A DNA stretch of 64,000 nucleotides, taken from the NCBI GenBank assembly GCA_029204225.1, contig CM055101.1, positions 3,416,684-3,480,683 of the forward strand, read 5' to 3'. Made by a program: the position numbers and the translations under genes. Positions 22,378 through 34,298 of the stretch are shown here, piece by piece; within the stretch, counting starts at the first letter, position 1; each line of letters opens with the position of its first letter. Source of the stretch: Diphasiastrum complanatum. Its lineage: Eukaryota > Streptophyta > Lycopodiopsida > Lycopodiales > Lycopodiaceae. The notes below the pieces were generated by a model. That model made no database searches and was not told where the DNA came from. It saw only the letters and a program-made list of their open reading frames with translations.

Positions 22378-23355
22378 TGTAAGTTAGTTGCAAGTCTGCA
22401 TCAACTGAAAACAGAATTGCATCGCATCGTGGGAACGTGGTGTTGTAAAGAATAGAATTTGGGCCTCAGGGCCACGCACACACGTACCCACGCGAGCCGG
22501 GTACTAGGATCTCAACCCCAGTCGCCTAGTCGCCTAGCCACCCGTATAACCCCCAAAAAGGCTGGTACCAGGGGATAGAGTATATAGGGAAGCCCCAACT
22601 TATAAAGCCCATGGCATTTTCCTGTGCGTGGCTTGCAACATACATTCCTCAACACCCCCACTCAAGCAACCACAAGCAAAGGAACCCCACGGCACTTTCC
22701 TGTGCGTGGCTTGCAACATACATTCCTCAACACCCCCACTCAAGCAAGCACAAGCAAAGGAACCCCCACTGGCTCTGATATCATGTAAAGAATTTGGGCC
22801 TCAGGGCCATGCACACACACGTACCCACGCGAGCCGCGTACTAGGAATCCCAACCCAAGATGCCTAGCCACCTGCCATCACCCACGCGAGCCGCGTTGTA
22901 GGAATCCCAACCCAAGACGCCTAGTCACCTGCCATCACCCACGCGAGCCGCGTTGTAGGAATCCCAACCCAAGACGCCTAGCCACCCGCCATCCGTCTAA
23001 CCCCCAAAAAGGCTGGTACCAAGGGATAGAGAAGCCCCAACTTATGTATGGGAAAGTTCAATGCAAGCAGTTACTTATGGGACATTGAGGATACTCGAGG
23101 CCTGCACTAGGCTCTCAAGCCCACGGCACTTTCCTGTGCCTGGCTTGCAACATACATTCCTCAACATGTGTCTCTGCCACGTGTCAGCTTGTGAGAGGCT
23201 GAGTCAATCAATAAATACACATGTACCGCTGCATAGTTTTCAATTTGAATGTACTTCAGTTGTCTGAAGGTCCTGATGACTAGTCTCATGTCTTCTTTCA
23301 ATATTGTATGCTTTCTGAATATTGCTCTTAAATTCTGTATCTACTAAGTATTTCA
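22378..23355 (+). repeat. 5' LTR of copia B, interrupted
   Basis: LTR sequence is at 22378-22443 and 23167-23355. The gap is filled by a minus-strand miniature LTR element. The rejoined LTR matches the right LTR at 28607-28851 in order and content (CATCAACTGAAAACAGAATT; GAGGCTGAGTCAATCAATAA). Confidence 0.85.
22444..23166 (-). mobile_element. TRIM-like miniature LTR element with extra LTR copy
   Basis: Read on the minus strand, an LTR starts TGTTGAGGAATGTATG and ends CTTTACA (23166 to 22784). It is followed by TGATATCAGAGCC (primer-site-like), a 50-base internal part and a G-rich tract GAGTGGGGG, then a second LTR start at 22732. A third LTR start lies at 22654, and that LTR ends at 22444. 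The element thus holds LTR-internal-partial LTR-internal-LTR, with no coding capacity. Inside the 22784-23166 LTR a unit of about 57 bases (CACGCGAGCCGCGT..) is repeated three times at about 22820-22990. The flanks are GGTGT and TGTGT, a near target duplication. Insertion into the copia B LTR is shown by the uninterrupted right LTR. Confidence 0.75.
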
Positions 23356-23368
23356 TGGTATCAGAGCC
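23356..23368 (+). other. Primer-binding site of copia B
   Basis: TGGTATCAGAGCC immediately after the LTR end TTTCA; initiator tRNA-Met type. Confidence 0.9.
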
Positions 23369-23763
23369 ATTTAATGTGGTACAGAACACGTTTTCAGAAA
23401 AGGAAGACATTGAGTGTTTGAAGGAGATAGTAACTTGTTTCTTCACGACTCCTGGTTTCTTGTTTTTTCTTATAGTACTGTCTGTTTCTTCCAGTGCAGT
23501 CGAATGACTTGGAGTCCTGAATCTGGATTTTGAGTCTGGATATCTAACGTCTATTTTATAACAGAGTTAGAATATAGCAGGTAGCTATTGATGAAGAGTA
23601 CTATCTCCTCGGGAGCAGATCGTGATGATTTTGTACCTTCGCTTTTGTAAAGAACAGAAAGAAGTCTAGTTTCTTTCTTACGTTGTTTACTATTTTCCAT
23701 ATCTTTTTACATCTGTGACTTGGTTATTTTCTTGCTCGTAATAGATCAGTTCTTATCTGAAGT

Positions 23764-26700
23764 ATGGAACCCAGACTGAGAGAAAAATTTGAAGGGGATA
23801 ATTTTGGGTCATGGAAATTAAAATTGAAGATGTTGTTGATAGGATTTATGGGACGTTGTTTCAGGGGAAGAGCAGAGACTTGCAGATGCTGCAGAACTAC
23901 GAATATATGAAAAAAGAGATGCAAAGGCATTAGCTACCATCATTCTTAATCTGAAAGATTCACAGCTAAGCCATGTTAGTAAGTGCAGCACTGCCGAGGA
24001 TGCATGGGATGTTTTGGTAACTACATATGAGACCAAAAACCTTGCTCATCAAGCATACCTGAGGCAACGATTCTTTACGTTCAAAAAGAATGAATCATTA
24101 CCTATGATTGAGCATATCAGCAGTATGAGGATGATTGCAGATCAGTTAGCATCAATTGGCTCTGCAGTGTCAGATGTGGAGTTCATGTCTAGTTTACTTA
24201 CCAGTCTCCCATCATCATATAAAATCCTGAGCATTTCTCTTGGTAGTCAAATTCGAAGACTAACGATGAGTGAAATGATTGGACAGCTATTACAGGAGGA
24301 GATCCGACAGAAAAGTGAAAGACCTGCTAGAGAAGAGAAGATGCTTATTAGCAAAAGAGAAACAACAGAAGTATCACAATGCTTAGCACATCAAGCCAAA
24401 TTCAAAGGAAAGTTCAGAGGCTCATGCCATTATTGTGGAAAGTATGGACACATGGCCAAGTTTTGCAGAAAAAAGCAGTATGATCTGAAGAAACAAGAAA
24501 GCAATATAGCTGACCAAGATGAACAACTATTGGTAGCAGCATTTACAGCAAATGGATCACCAGACTAGTTCATAGATTCTGGTGCTAGCCAACATATGAC
24601 ATGTCAAAAGGAGATTCTGATAAACTATCATAAACTCAATACAGAAATCAATGTCTTACTTGGAGATGACAGTTCCCATCAAGCAGAAGGCAGAGGATGT
24701 TAGATTTCTTATGCTCAGCCTTAAACAAAGCGTTCAAGTAATGAGCATCCTGAAAAACCGAAGTCTCCTGAAAAACCAAAGGCTGACAACATATTTTTAG
24801 GACTTCGCATTTTCCCCCTTTGAGATTTTATATGCCTTAAAAATCATTTTAAGGCACCTTCATCTTTTTCGCCTTTTTTGCTCCTTAGCGAAAAATGCGA
24901 CACATTGGCCAAGTGGCCAGAATACCTTAGAAATCATTTTTAAGGCACCTTCGCCTTTTTCGCCTTTTTCACTCCTTAGCAAAAAATGCGACACCCTGGC
25001 CAAGTGGCCAGAATACCTTAGAAATCATTTTTAAGGCACCTTCGCCTTTTTTGCCTTTTTCGCTCCTTAGCAAAAAATGCGACACACTGGCCAAGTGGCC
25101 AGAATACCTTAGAAATCATTTTAAGGCACGTTCTCCTTTTTGCCTTTTTCGCTCCTTAGCGAAAAATGCGACACACTGGCCAAGTGGCCAGAATTTTTAA
25201 GGCACCTTCGCCTTTTTGCCTTTTTCACTCCTTAGCGAAAAATGCGACACACTGGCCAAGTGGCCAGAATACCTTAGAAATCATTTTTAAGGCACCTTTG
25301 CCTTTTTGGCCTTTTTTCGCTCCTTAGCGAAAAAATGCGACACACTGGCCAAATGGCCAGAATACCTTAGAAATTATATAAAGGCACCTTGCCTTTTTCG
25401 CATTTTTGTTGACCGACTTTGCCAATGGATGAGTAACCCTAAGACAGCTGGACAAACAAATATCCCAAAGGCCGTTGACGGTTACCAACTTTTGTACATA
25501 TGCAAAGACTGACATAAATAGCCTTAAAGGCTTATAAGATATTTCCTCTCTTGTAAATCTCTATATTAGCTGAAACAAACTAGGTAAGTGTTAATTTTCG
25601 AAATTCTCTTTTAATCAGAGTTATCTGTAACCAGCATTATCACGTTGTTATTACTTCAAGCCATTGTACTCACTGTTGATATTTTTATCAGAGTGCAATT
25701 TTTGTCTCACTATTGCGTCGTTCATTTGCGCAAACTGTATGAATTCTTCTACTTGAATATTTTTGCTGCTAACTGTTGCGTTTCCGTTTCTACATGCCTA
25801 CGCTCTGAGCAACCAAGCCTCTGCTGCACTCACGACCACCGTTTTACGACAGAGGAGACATAATATTCACTAATAATGGAGAAACACGTAGAATAAAGAA
25901 TGTCTTGTATGTACCAAATCTCACAAAAAATCTAATATCTGTTGGACAGGTTGCAGATCAAGGCTATCTCGTTGAATTCAACTCCGAAGGATGTGAACTC
26001 AAAACAGCTGAACATGTGGTCATAGCAAAAGGCATAAGGAGAGGTTCCTTGTACAAGCTAGTTGGAACACCACAAGTACCAGAGAAGGAGACTCAGAAAA
26101 ATTGGCAGATATCAGCTGGAACCTCATTTGGCATCAACGCTTGGGACATGTACCCTATTCAACAATGAAGGTGATGGTGACAAATAACTATGTCAGAGGT
26201 CCGAGGCTTAATGCAAAAGTTCCAACAAAAGTATGTGAAGACTGCACTTATGGAAAGCAACACCGAGCTCCTTTTCCAAGATCTGAATCAACAACCTCTG
26301 AAATTCTTGAATTGGTACACTCTGACTTATGTGGTGCCATGAGTGAAACTTATATTAAAGGTGCAAGATATTTTTTGACATTCATTGATGATTGTTCAAG
26401 AAAGGTATTTGTTTATTTCTTGAAGACAAAGGATGAAACATTTAGATACTTTCTGAAGTTTAAAAAACTAGTGGAACTACAGACATGACACAAAATTAAA
26501 AAACTCAAGACTGATAGGGGTGGGGAATACATTTCAAACGAAATGAAAGATTTATGTGAGAAAGAAGGAATTATTCATCAGTTCACTGCACCCTACTGCC
26601 CTCAACAGAATAGAATAGTTGAACGTTAAAACAGGACAATTGTTGAAATGGCTAGAAGTATGTTAAGTCTGTCAAAGCTTAGCAAAAATTTCTGGGCAGA

Positions 26701-28600
26701 AGCTATAACTACATCAGTTTATCTTATAAATAGGATAAAGACAAATGTAGTAAAAGGAATGACACCTGAAGAAAAATGGTCAGGAAACGAACCTTCTGCG
26801 AGTCATGTTAGAATTTTTGGATGTACAACATATCTTCATATACCAGATGACAATAGAAGAAAACTAGATTTCAAAAGTAAACGGTGTATAATGATAGGAT
26901 ATGCTAAGAATTCAAAAGCGTACAAGCTGTTTGATCCAGAAACAAAAAAAACGATAATATGCAGAGATATCATTTTTGATGAGTCATCTTTTGGAGAGCC
27001 TCAACAAATACAACATTCAGATAGAGAACCATTCACGTTCAAGGGGTCATTTGATAATGAAATAGAGGCGCTTGCCCAACCTTTACTACAGCCACAAAGA
27101 GCCCAACCTTTACTACAGCCACAGAGAGAAGTGACAGAAAGAGAGAATGAACTAGAAGATCAAGGAGAACAAGACAAATATCAACCAGACTGCAGGATTA
27201 TTCCTACATAACACAAGAAAGTATAGATAATGACCCGTTGACATTAGAAGAAGCTATCGAAAGACCTGAAGTTGAGTATTGGAAAAAGACAATAAATGAA
27301 GATCTTGAAGCCTTAAGGAAAAACAACACATGGACAATTGTAAACAGACCAGAGGGCAGGACCATAGTTCAAAATAAATGGGTCTTCAAAACCAAACTCA
27401 AGCAAAATGCAACACTTTAGCATTATAAAGTCAGATTAGTTGCTAAGGGATACATACAAAGAGAGAGCATAGATTACAAAGAAGTCTTTTCTCCTGTTGC
27501 AAGGCTGACTAATATCAAAATAATACTATCCATAGCAGCAGTACAAGATTTGGACATTCAACATATGGATGTAACCACATCAATCCTAAATCGAGACTCA
27601 GAGGAAGACATTTTCATGGAGTCACCACAAGGCACTGTACATTCAAGGAAAGATCAAGTTTGTAGGTTGCAGAAATCTATTTATGGATTGAAAAAGTCGT
27701 CTAGAGCATGGTATTTGAAGCTGGATGCTTACCTATTACATATAGGATGTGTAGGATGTGAGACTGACCGTAGCCTTTACATCTACAAAAGGAATGCAGA
27801 AACATGCATCATTGCAGTTTATGTCGATGATATGCGGATTACAGGAAATTCGAATTCCATCGGTTCCTAGGGTCTAAGTGTCTCAAGAAATCGAAACAAA
27901 AGGACAATTACAATCAGTCAACAATCATACACAGAGAATATCTTGAGAGACTATGGCATGGGAAAATTTAGTCCACTTGGAACACCTTCAATAGAAGGAG
28001 AATTAGCAGATGAAGTGCCATATCCGGACATCAAAGATAATTATCAAAGAATAATAGGCAGACTTATCTATCTGGTAACTAGAACACGTCCAAACATAGC
28101 CAACGTAGTCAGAACATTAGCTCAGCACATGTCAAAGCCAATGAAAATGCATTGGGCAGGAGTCAAAAGAGTATACAGATATCTTCAAGAAACCAAAACC
28201 TGGTGCATAAGCTACAAAGCTACGACAAATCAAAATATACTCCAAGGATATTTAGATGCAGATTGGGGAGGTAACAAGGAAGACAGAAAGTCTACATCAG
28301 GCTATATTTTCTTGCTAAATTCAAGTTGTGTCAGCTGGAGCAGTAAAAAGCAAAGTTCAATTGCATTGTCCAGTACAGAAGCTGAATAGATGGCTACAAC
28401 ACATGCAGCTAAAGAGACCATCTCATTAAGAAACTTAATGAAAGAAATTGGTTTTGAACAAACCAAAGCAACTGTTACGTACTGTGATAACATTCGCTGT
28501 ATTGCTTTAGCAAAAAACTTAGTCTATCATTCTAGAACAAACCATAAGACATTCAACAACATTTCATCAGAGAAAAATTACTGACAGAAGTGCGCTGAAG
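23764..28600 (+). pseudogene. Copia B gag-pol polyprotein, broken
   Basis: Start ATG 23764 (MEPRLREKFEGDNFGSWKLK). Gag continues in shifted frame through 24568. CCHC knuckle CHYCGKYGHMAKFC near 24425; protease DSGASQHM near 24578. A 1154-bp solo LTR interrupts at 24698. Then GAG-pre-integrase HQRLGHVPY with CEDC (26120-26240), integrase HSDLCG, KTDRGGEYIS and VER (26310-26625), RT (WVFKTKLK, YGLKKSSRAW, YVDDM at about 27825) and RNase H (DADWGG, STSGY, ALSSTEAE at 28255-28390). Stops include 24566, about 26485, 26626, 27208, 27418, 27868 and 28387; there is a frameshift near 26100 and a deletion after about 27868 in RT. Confidence 0.9.
24698..25851 (+). mobile_element. Solo LTR (1154 bp) inside copia B, with internal tandem repeats
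   Basis: Begins TGTTAGATTTC and ends TTTTACGACA, flanked by a perfect GAGGA duplication (24693-24697, 25852-25856). Removing it restores the copia B reading frame (AEGRG then DIIFTNN). Between about 24860 and 25400 a unit of about 91 bases occurs six times, each with TGGCCAAGTGGCCAGAAT (near 24905, 24996, 25087, 25175, 25253 and 25344). The last copies lack parts, giving 78-91 base spacing. The repeats lie upstream of a TATAAAGG-like and CATAAATA region, so they are probably U3 enhancer-type repeats. A solo LTR arises by LTR-LTR recombination. Confidence 0.85.
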
Positions 28601-28606
28601 GGGAAG

Positions 28607-28851
28607 TGTTAGTTAGTGGAAAATCTACATCAACTGAAAACAGAATTGCATCATGGGAACGTGGTGTCTTTGCCACGTGTCATCTTTTGAGAGGCTGAGT
28701 CAATCAATAAATACACATGTACTACTGCATAGTTTTCAATTTGAATGTACTTCAGTTGTCTGAAGATTCTGATGACTAGTCTCATGGCTTCATTCAATAT
28801 TGTATGCCTTCTGAATGTTGCTCTTAGATTCTATATCTACTAAGTACTTCA
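28607..28851 (+). repeat. 3' LTR of copia B
   Basis: 245 bases, TGTTAGTTAGTGG..TAAGTACTTCA. It is preceded by the purine tract GCTGAAGGGGAAG and followed by the ACTGT target duplication. Confidence 0.9.
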
Positions 28852-28856
28852 ACTGT

Positions 28857-28960
28857 GTAACATGCTATGGATGATGTAGTGTGGAAAGGATATGAGGAGT
28901 CTGATGATGAACCATTAAGGGAAAAATTAACTTCATAGTTGAAGAACCATATCGTGTCAA
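28857..28960 (+). pseudogene. Retroelement gag-like fragment, right half
   Basis: Continues the frame of 22190-22377 once copia B and one target copy are removed: YVTV, stop, HAMDDVVWKGYEESDDEPL. No further domain is recognised downstream. Confidence 0.5.
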
Positions 28961-30860
28961 GGAGATCTTATCTTATGGAGTAGTGGTTTTGGAACATCTT
29001 GATGGAATTCATTTTGATACACCAATGAATGGGAGCGATTACGCAAGTTTTGGTAGCATGATCCTCCTGCTTTCCAATCTGACATATTTTTATTTTTGAT
29101 TTCTCTATTTTGTTGTTTTTTCACTACTTATATTGTTTTTTAAAGACATTGAAAAGAAAAATGTTGGAAAAAGATGAGCAAAGTTCAAAAAAGTCATTAG
29201 CTCAAAAACAGAAGAAGGAAAATGTTATTTTTCAAATTAAAAAGGGGTCAAAAATTACTAGGCTATCCAAAATCCTCTATATAAGCCCGAAATTTGACTC
29301 ATTTGTCACCAATGCTAGCAAAGGTCTTGCAAATATTTTCCTAAAAATAATTTTTTGAACTTTCAAGCAACCTTCTAAATACCCAATCTCACTTCCGTTT
29401 TAGCTTACGAAAATGTCTTCTACTGATTCTGAAATTTCTATCTCACACTGATCGTTGGTTCAAAGGACTGTTTCTCTCGAACACGATTTCCTGGCTCTCA
29501 CTAGTGTTGAACAAGTGGCTAAATGGCTCCAACTTGCCGAGCCTCTGCTCAAGGCAATGGGCATTCATGCCATTTTTTTCTCCAAAAAAATCAATGTGTT
29601 CTGCCTTGGTGCCTGAGGCCACTAGTGGTTTCTGAGTTAGGTTCATGCCCATGAGCCAAGCCGCACCCACATATCAAGCTAAGGTCGGCACAAGAGGAGG
29701 GCAAGGCAAGATGTGGAGCAAGGATGGGCACATGGCCTTTTTCAAGGCCGAGTTTCACATGGCGAGCTTAAAAGGTAAGCGCATGAAATTCACAAAGTGT
29801 GGAACATAGTTTGTTGTGAATTTTCAGTTGTTTGCAACAACTAAGCCATATTGAATTCAAATATATTCAAACACTTTTTTTCATAGACAAAACATGATCA
29901 GAATCACTATATGTGTTCGACTATAAAGCCTGATTTGAAAAGTTGTTCTTATTTTTTGAAAACAACTAAAGTATGTCATAACGCTCTCAAACGCGTTCAC
30001 ACAATCATTTACGAAAGTCAACAATATCAATCTTACATGGAAGCAATGTCACAAAGTTAAAAAATTTGCTAGCACTGGATGTTGACTCATATGAGAAACT
30101 ACCTGTAGATTCTGACGAAGATGATGAGTCACCAACGTCATCAATTGAAATTGAGACTCTTGATAATGTATGAAGCACTGACTTGAGAGGAGTTAGTGAA
30201 AACTGCATGGAATTTGAATCGCAAAAAAATAATATCAAAAATATTTTCAGTGTTTTTCAAATTTTTTAGATTTTGCATATAATGTTTTGAATGTATTCTA
30301 TGACTTATTTCTTAGAAGTTAATTTAGACTATTTGAAGTGATAAATATTCATGTAATTTATTTACGTGATGGAGATTTTTAATTTTTAAGGTTTTAACAC
30401 CATTGCAAGTCAAATGAGAAACTTTGCAACCAAAAGAGAACATTTTGGAATATTCCCCTAAATTCCCTCAAAAAGTGTCTTAAATTAGGGTGCTTTTCAA
30501 ACACACCTTGCGCACATATAAAGCATGTTTGAAAAACAACAAAAAAGGGGTGATTTTGCACATTTTCAAGATTTTTGAACTTTGAAAAGGACTTGGTTTG
30601 TCAGTCACTTTTCATAATGAAATTTAAAATAAAATAACAAAAAATTGAAACATATTAAAATTTGCTCTATTTTCAAAAAGATGCATTTCAACACAATAAA
30701 TTATACACCAAAATGTCTTGATTTCATGTATTTTACAAAATCAAATGGTAGCCTTTCGCAAAATGTCCAGATATTTATGCTTCTTGCGCTACCAACATAC
30801 AAAAAAATTTACATGGGACTTTCACTCTTGTAGCCATTTGTATCCCCCTGTGAACCACAA
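28961..30860. other. Mostly unrecognised; one coding-like patch
   Basis: At 29413-29790 an ATG (MSSTDSEISIS) is followed by a frame with a TGA, then LEHDFLALTSVEQVAKWLQL and, in the same direction, MAFFKAEFHMASLKGKRMKF. I do not recognise it. Short minus-strand Ser-rich frames near 30005-30238 lack support. The rest is AT-rich. Confidence 0.3.
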
Positions 30861-30869
30861 AGAAGATCC

Positions 30870-31620
30870 TGAAGATGTTGTAGAAGCGTCTTCTTCTTCA
30901 CTATTGACAAGAATACCACCTTCCTCCAAATGAATACCAAGAGCTTCGAGATTGTTTACTTTAGCACGAGTTCGATTACTAGGACCAACAAGTGTCTAGA
31001 TCTACTAAATATCATCGTTTTCCTACTCTGAAGTGAACGACTAATGAAATGGATAATATGAAAATAAAGGTTGGTAGCTAAATGGGCTAAAGGCAGCCGA
31101 AGAGCTCTTTGTACGTCCAGGCGAAGTGCAATTGGAATGCGGGCATAAAGGCAAGGACGAGGAAAAGCAAGATAAAAGGAGCTCAAAATATCAAGATTGT
31201 GTGCCCAAGCCCCGGAGGTGAAAAAGGAGCATGATGAGAGATGCGTGGTGTTGCTAAAAGGGAAGCTCGTTGCAGAAAAGTGATACATGCATTTTGATGA
31301 CGAGAAAGGCCTGCACTCTGCACATACAAACATCCACAACCTTGACATGGTACACTAGAGGATGGTTGTATAGGAGTTTGCAAAGGTGACAAAGGAGAGG
31401 AAGGGACTGGTGTATGACGTCGTGGAGGACGATACGGTGCATATTGAGGAAGAGATGTACGATCAACTGTAGGTGCAGGGTGAGGAAGAGATGTACTATC
31501 AACTGTAGATTCACGACGAGGACGAGAAGAGGGAGGTGGGGACGGAAAAGATGGTGAAGCTGGTCTCTTTTTGTGGTCTCTTTTTGTGTTGATCTACACT
31601 TTCATCCATATTGACAATGC
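30870..31620 (-). pseudogene. Pro-rich protein with C2HC finger, decayed
   Basis: Read on the minus strand, a Pro/Ser-rich segment (31560-31390) leads to CQGCGCLYVQSAGLSRHQNAC (about 31363-31300), a C-x2-C..H-x4-C zinc-finger pattern. The reading continues LATPRISHHAPFSPPGLGH. Further down, in another frame, an acidic segment (NLEALGIHLEEGGILVNSEE, about 30950-30890) looks coding. Frameshifts and a stop near 31183 break it. Such single fingers occur at the N-terminus of some transposase genes and in regulators; I cannot choose. Confidence 0.35.
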
Positions 31621-32780
31621 CATGATGGCCATCTACCATTGAAAACTGTGAATTGCCTTAGCTATGCAAGCATGCACCACGGGAGCCGCTACTATGCTCC
31701 GGTGGCCGAATCTGTGAGACGTTGCTTGTTACTGAGGATGTTATCTCTGTCACAAAAATGAGATTGACTTCCAATTCTTGTTAAAAATTGCTTGTGAGAG
31801 TCATTGTGTGGGAGAATGATGAACTCGAAATATTGTTGAATCAAGATCGTAGGTAGGGAGAGAGAGCTTCTGAGATCCTGGGTTGATTGAAATACTGCCA
31901 AGATTTTGAGAGACTGTTATCAAATAGTCTAAATTCGAGATGCTGCTAGTCTGACTTTGATTGTTGTCATTATTGCTATGAGAGAATAGTTCTATTAATC
32001 CATTGCTAAGAGTGTTGGAGAATTTTCCGTTCAGAAGTATGAGGAGGGTCGAAGTTTTGCCAATTGTTGTTGTTGTTGTTGCATCTGTGCTATAAATTAT
32101 AGACATGGCGAGGCTGTTGTCAATGAATTTTCCTTTTTGAGAGGTCGTTGTCACATTGTTAGACTGAGAATGTCATACTCTAGAAATTGTTATCACGTTT
32201 TCAGACTATGTCTTCTGAAAAATGTTATACTGTTAGGAGATGAGAGAGCTCTGAAAATTGAGGGCTTTGTTACCATAGATCTGGTTGAATCATAAATCTG
32301 AGTCGTTGAAAAAAGATGCATTCATACATAACGTGTTGTAGCCACGTTAATATAATAGCCTGATAGTAAACTCTGTGAGAAGACCGGTATGCGGCCAGTA
32401 TAGCCGCCAGCCATGGAAAAAGATAGACCTGCATGTATGTGCTTGGAGAATTCAGGGACAGAGATTAATCAACTAGCCGCCATGAATGGCAGATAGAGCG
32501 AGCCAGTCTACAGTCAGAAGGGCAAAGCGAGACCAATAGCCGGATCGCACTTCAGCACGATGTCGTCGTAAATGTTATGAGTAGCTTGAATTCTGAACCA
32601 GAATGGCTCCAAATCATTGGCAAAACATTTTGCGTTCACAGTGAGCGTCAAAGATTAAGCACACAGTTTTTTTTCCCATCAGTTAGCTACGCTACAAGTC
32701 AAGGTTGCAACTCTGACAGAAATCTTTCTAATCATTGAGGACCTCATCTCGAGCTGTTTATCGGGGATACTTCAATGATA
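31621..32780. other. No gene supported
   Basis: Minus-strand frames at 31692-31901 and 31801-32154 are Ser/Thr/Asn-rich and may be a decayed upstream part of the Pro-rich gene. No motif is seen. Confidence 0.3.
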
Positions 32781-32782
32781 CT

Positions 32783-33046
32783 TGTTAAATATAATGTATA
32801 GTCTAAATGTCTAAAGGACTGTTATATGCCACGTGGACCACTTTGGGTCCCAACCGTCGTACCTCTGCCACATACAAAGAGAGATACCTCTATTTCTCTC
32901 TCGCACACTACTCTACATGTAAGAGCTATTGCTCTCATTAACGACGATCAATATATTCTCTTGTCACTATCTCTCTCTCGTTCCGCAATATGGTATCAGA
33001 GCCAGTAGGGGGAGGTACTTTTGACTGTGCTTGCTTGAGTGGGGGT
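32783..33046 (+). mobile_element. LTR / primer site / purine tract of a miniature LTR element
   Basis: A TGTTAAATATAATG start at 32783 leads to a primer site TGGTATCAGAGCC at 32991-33003. This is followed within 45 bases by the purine-rich tract GAGTGGGGG (33037-33045) and a second LTR-like start TGTTGCAAGG at 33046. The internal part is only about 40 bases, as in the TRIM at 22444-23166, with which it shares GCTTGAGTGGGGG. The two flanking LTR-like segments do not look alike, so this may be a recombinant or a decayed copy. The right LTR end was not found. Confidence 0.45.
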
Positions 33047-33445
33047 GTTGCAAGGCTGTGTTGTCAAGCGACACACAGTTCGCATGCCTATCTGTGCGGC
33101 TGCCTGCATGCGTTGGGGTCCTCAGGAATTGTCCCATAAGTTGTTCGGGTCATTGGTTCTTCCTGCTTATAAACGGTTGTTGCACATTGACTCCTATCCC
33201 CTGGTACTAGTTTTGGGGATGAGAGGTCTGCGGGTGGCTAGGCGGTTGGGAGTGGGTTCCCAACACGCAGCCCACACGCGTGCGTGGCCAGTGGGCCAAG
33301 TTTTATACATGGTATCATTGTCAATACTTGTCAGTGATCCTTCAGTGGTACTATGCTTTATCACCATTTGTTTGCTCGGTCCCAGCCATCAACAGGTTTT
33401 GCCAGGCCATACGCATTTTACAACGCTTTTCAAGATGGCTTGAAG

Positions 33446-33565
33446 AGGGATTTCGATACGGCGTATCGAAATCCCTATCAAAAATGGTTAAGTTAAATTA
33501 ACTATTTTTAACAGGGATTCTGATACGCTGCCGTATCAAAATCCCTCCTAAAACTGGTTAAGTTA
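33446..33565. repeat. Two tandem hairpin units
   Basis: Unit 1: AGGGATTTCGATAC (33446-33459), loop GGC, GTATCGAAATCCCT (33463-33476), a perfect 14-bp stem. Unit 2: AGGGATTCTGATACG (33513-33527), loop CTGC, CGTATCAAAATCCCT (33532-33546), one mismatch. Each is followed by AAAA(C)TGGTTAAGTTA, so the period is about 67-70 bases. Could be a MITE, transposon terminus or hairpin RNA source. Confidence 0.8.
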
Positions 33566-34298
33566 GTTCTCAATGTAAGGAGGCGATCAGAGCTTTTGCC
33601 AAATAGCGCAACCCAATCGAGGAAAGTTTTCGGCCCACCCAAAACCAACCCAAAGATTCTGGCCTGAAAGATTCGCAAACTAACAACACAAGCGATGTGG
33701 ATGTTCCCACTCCCCTCCCCCCACAACTTCAACAATTATTCGACATTGTTCCTTGGTAGGCTCCGGCTTTCAGATATATCTGCAATAATATTTTATTTTG
33801 GCTCTTTTTTTACAGCACCCCTAATAACTTCAGCGTAATTCTTAGCATTGAACCTATGGCCAAGGAGAGGGAGGAGAACCTCGCAATGTTTCTCATTCTA
33901 CTCGCAATGGTGTTTTCTATTGAACAGTTTAATTCCTTTGGACATGGTGTACAGATTTTTTGTGTCAAAATACATGTGTTTGTATTTTTGTGAAGATTTT
34001 TATGCACAAAAGGATGTTTTAGGAAAAATTTTACAAAACTGCTAAATTTAATTATTCTTTTTTAGCATTTTCTATCATTGACTTGATCAATTCTACCAGC
34101 TCTGTTTTTTGTGATGTCATTGTCCTTTTGCCCGTGTGGGTGTGTCTGTGAACCTTGGAACTTTTGTTGAATTGCCTTCTTCCTTACTCATTTCATAGCC
34201 CGGTGGCACTAAGATTTTTCTTTTATTCTGCAATTTATCGAGAGGTGGAATGGCCACCACAAGTGCATGTCGGTCTACATAGGCCAAATGCCTCATGG

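Larger units (their letters stand above)
22378..28851 (+). mobile_element. Ty1/copia retroelement, copia B, complete with TSD
   Basis: Ends are defined by a perfect 5-bp target duplication ACTGT at 22373-22377 and 28852-28856. LTRs run TGTAAGTTAG..TTTCA (left) and TGTTAGTTAG..TTCA (right). The coding region is dead, with many stops. Two later insertions lie inside it: a miniature LTR element in the left LTR and a solo LTR in the protease/integrase interval. This gives a relative age order for the nest. Confidence 0.9.

Noticed and set aside
28302-28493. Minus-strand frame in copia B
   Set aside because: Antisense to the RNase H segment.
32826-33443. Open frames across the LTR/primer-site region
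   Set aside because: They run through LTR and primer-site sequence with no protein motif.
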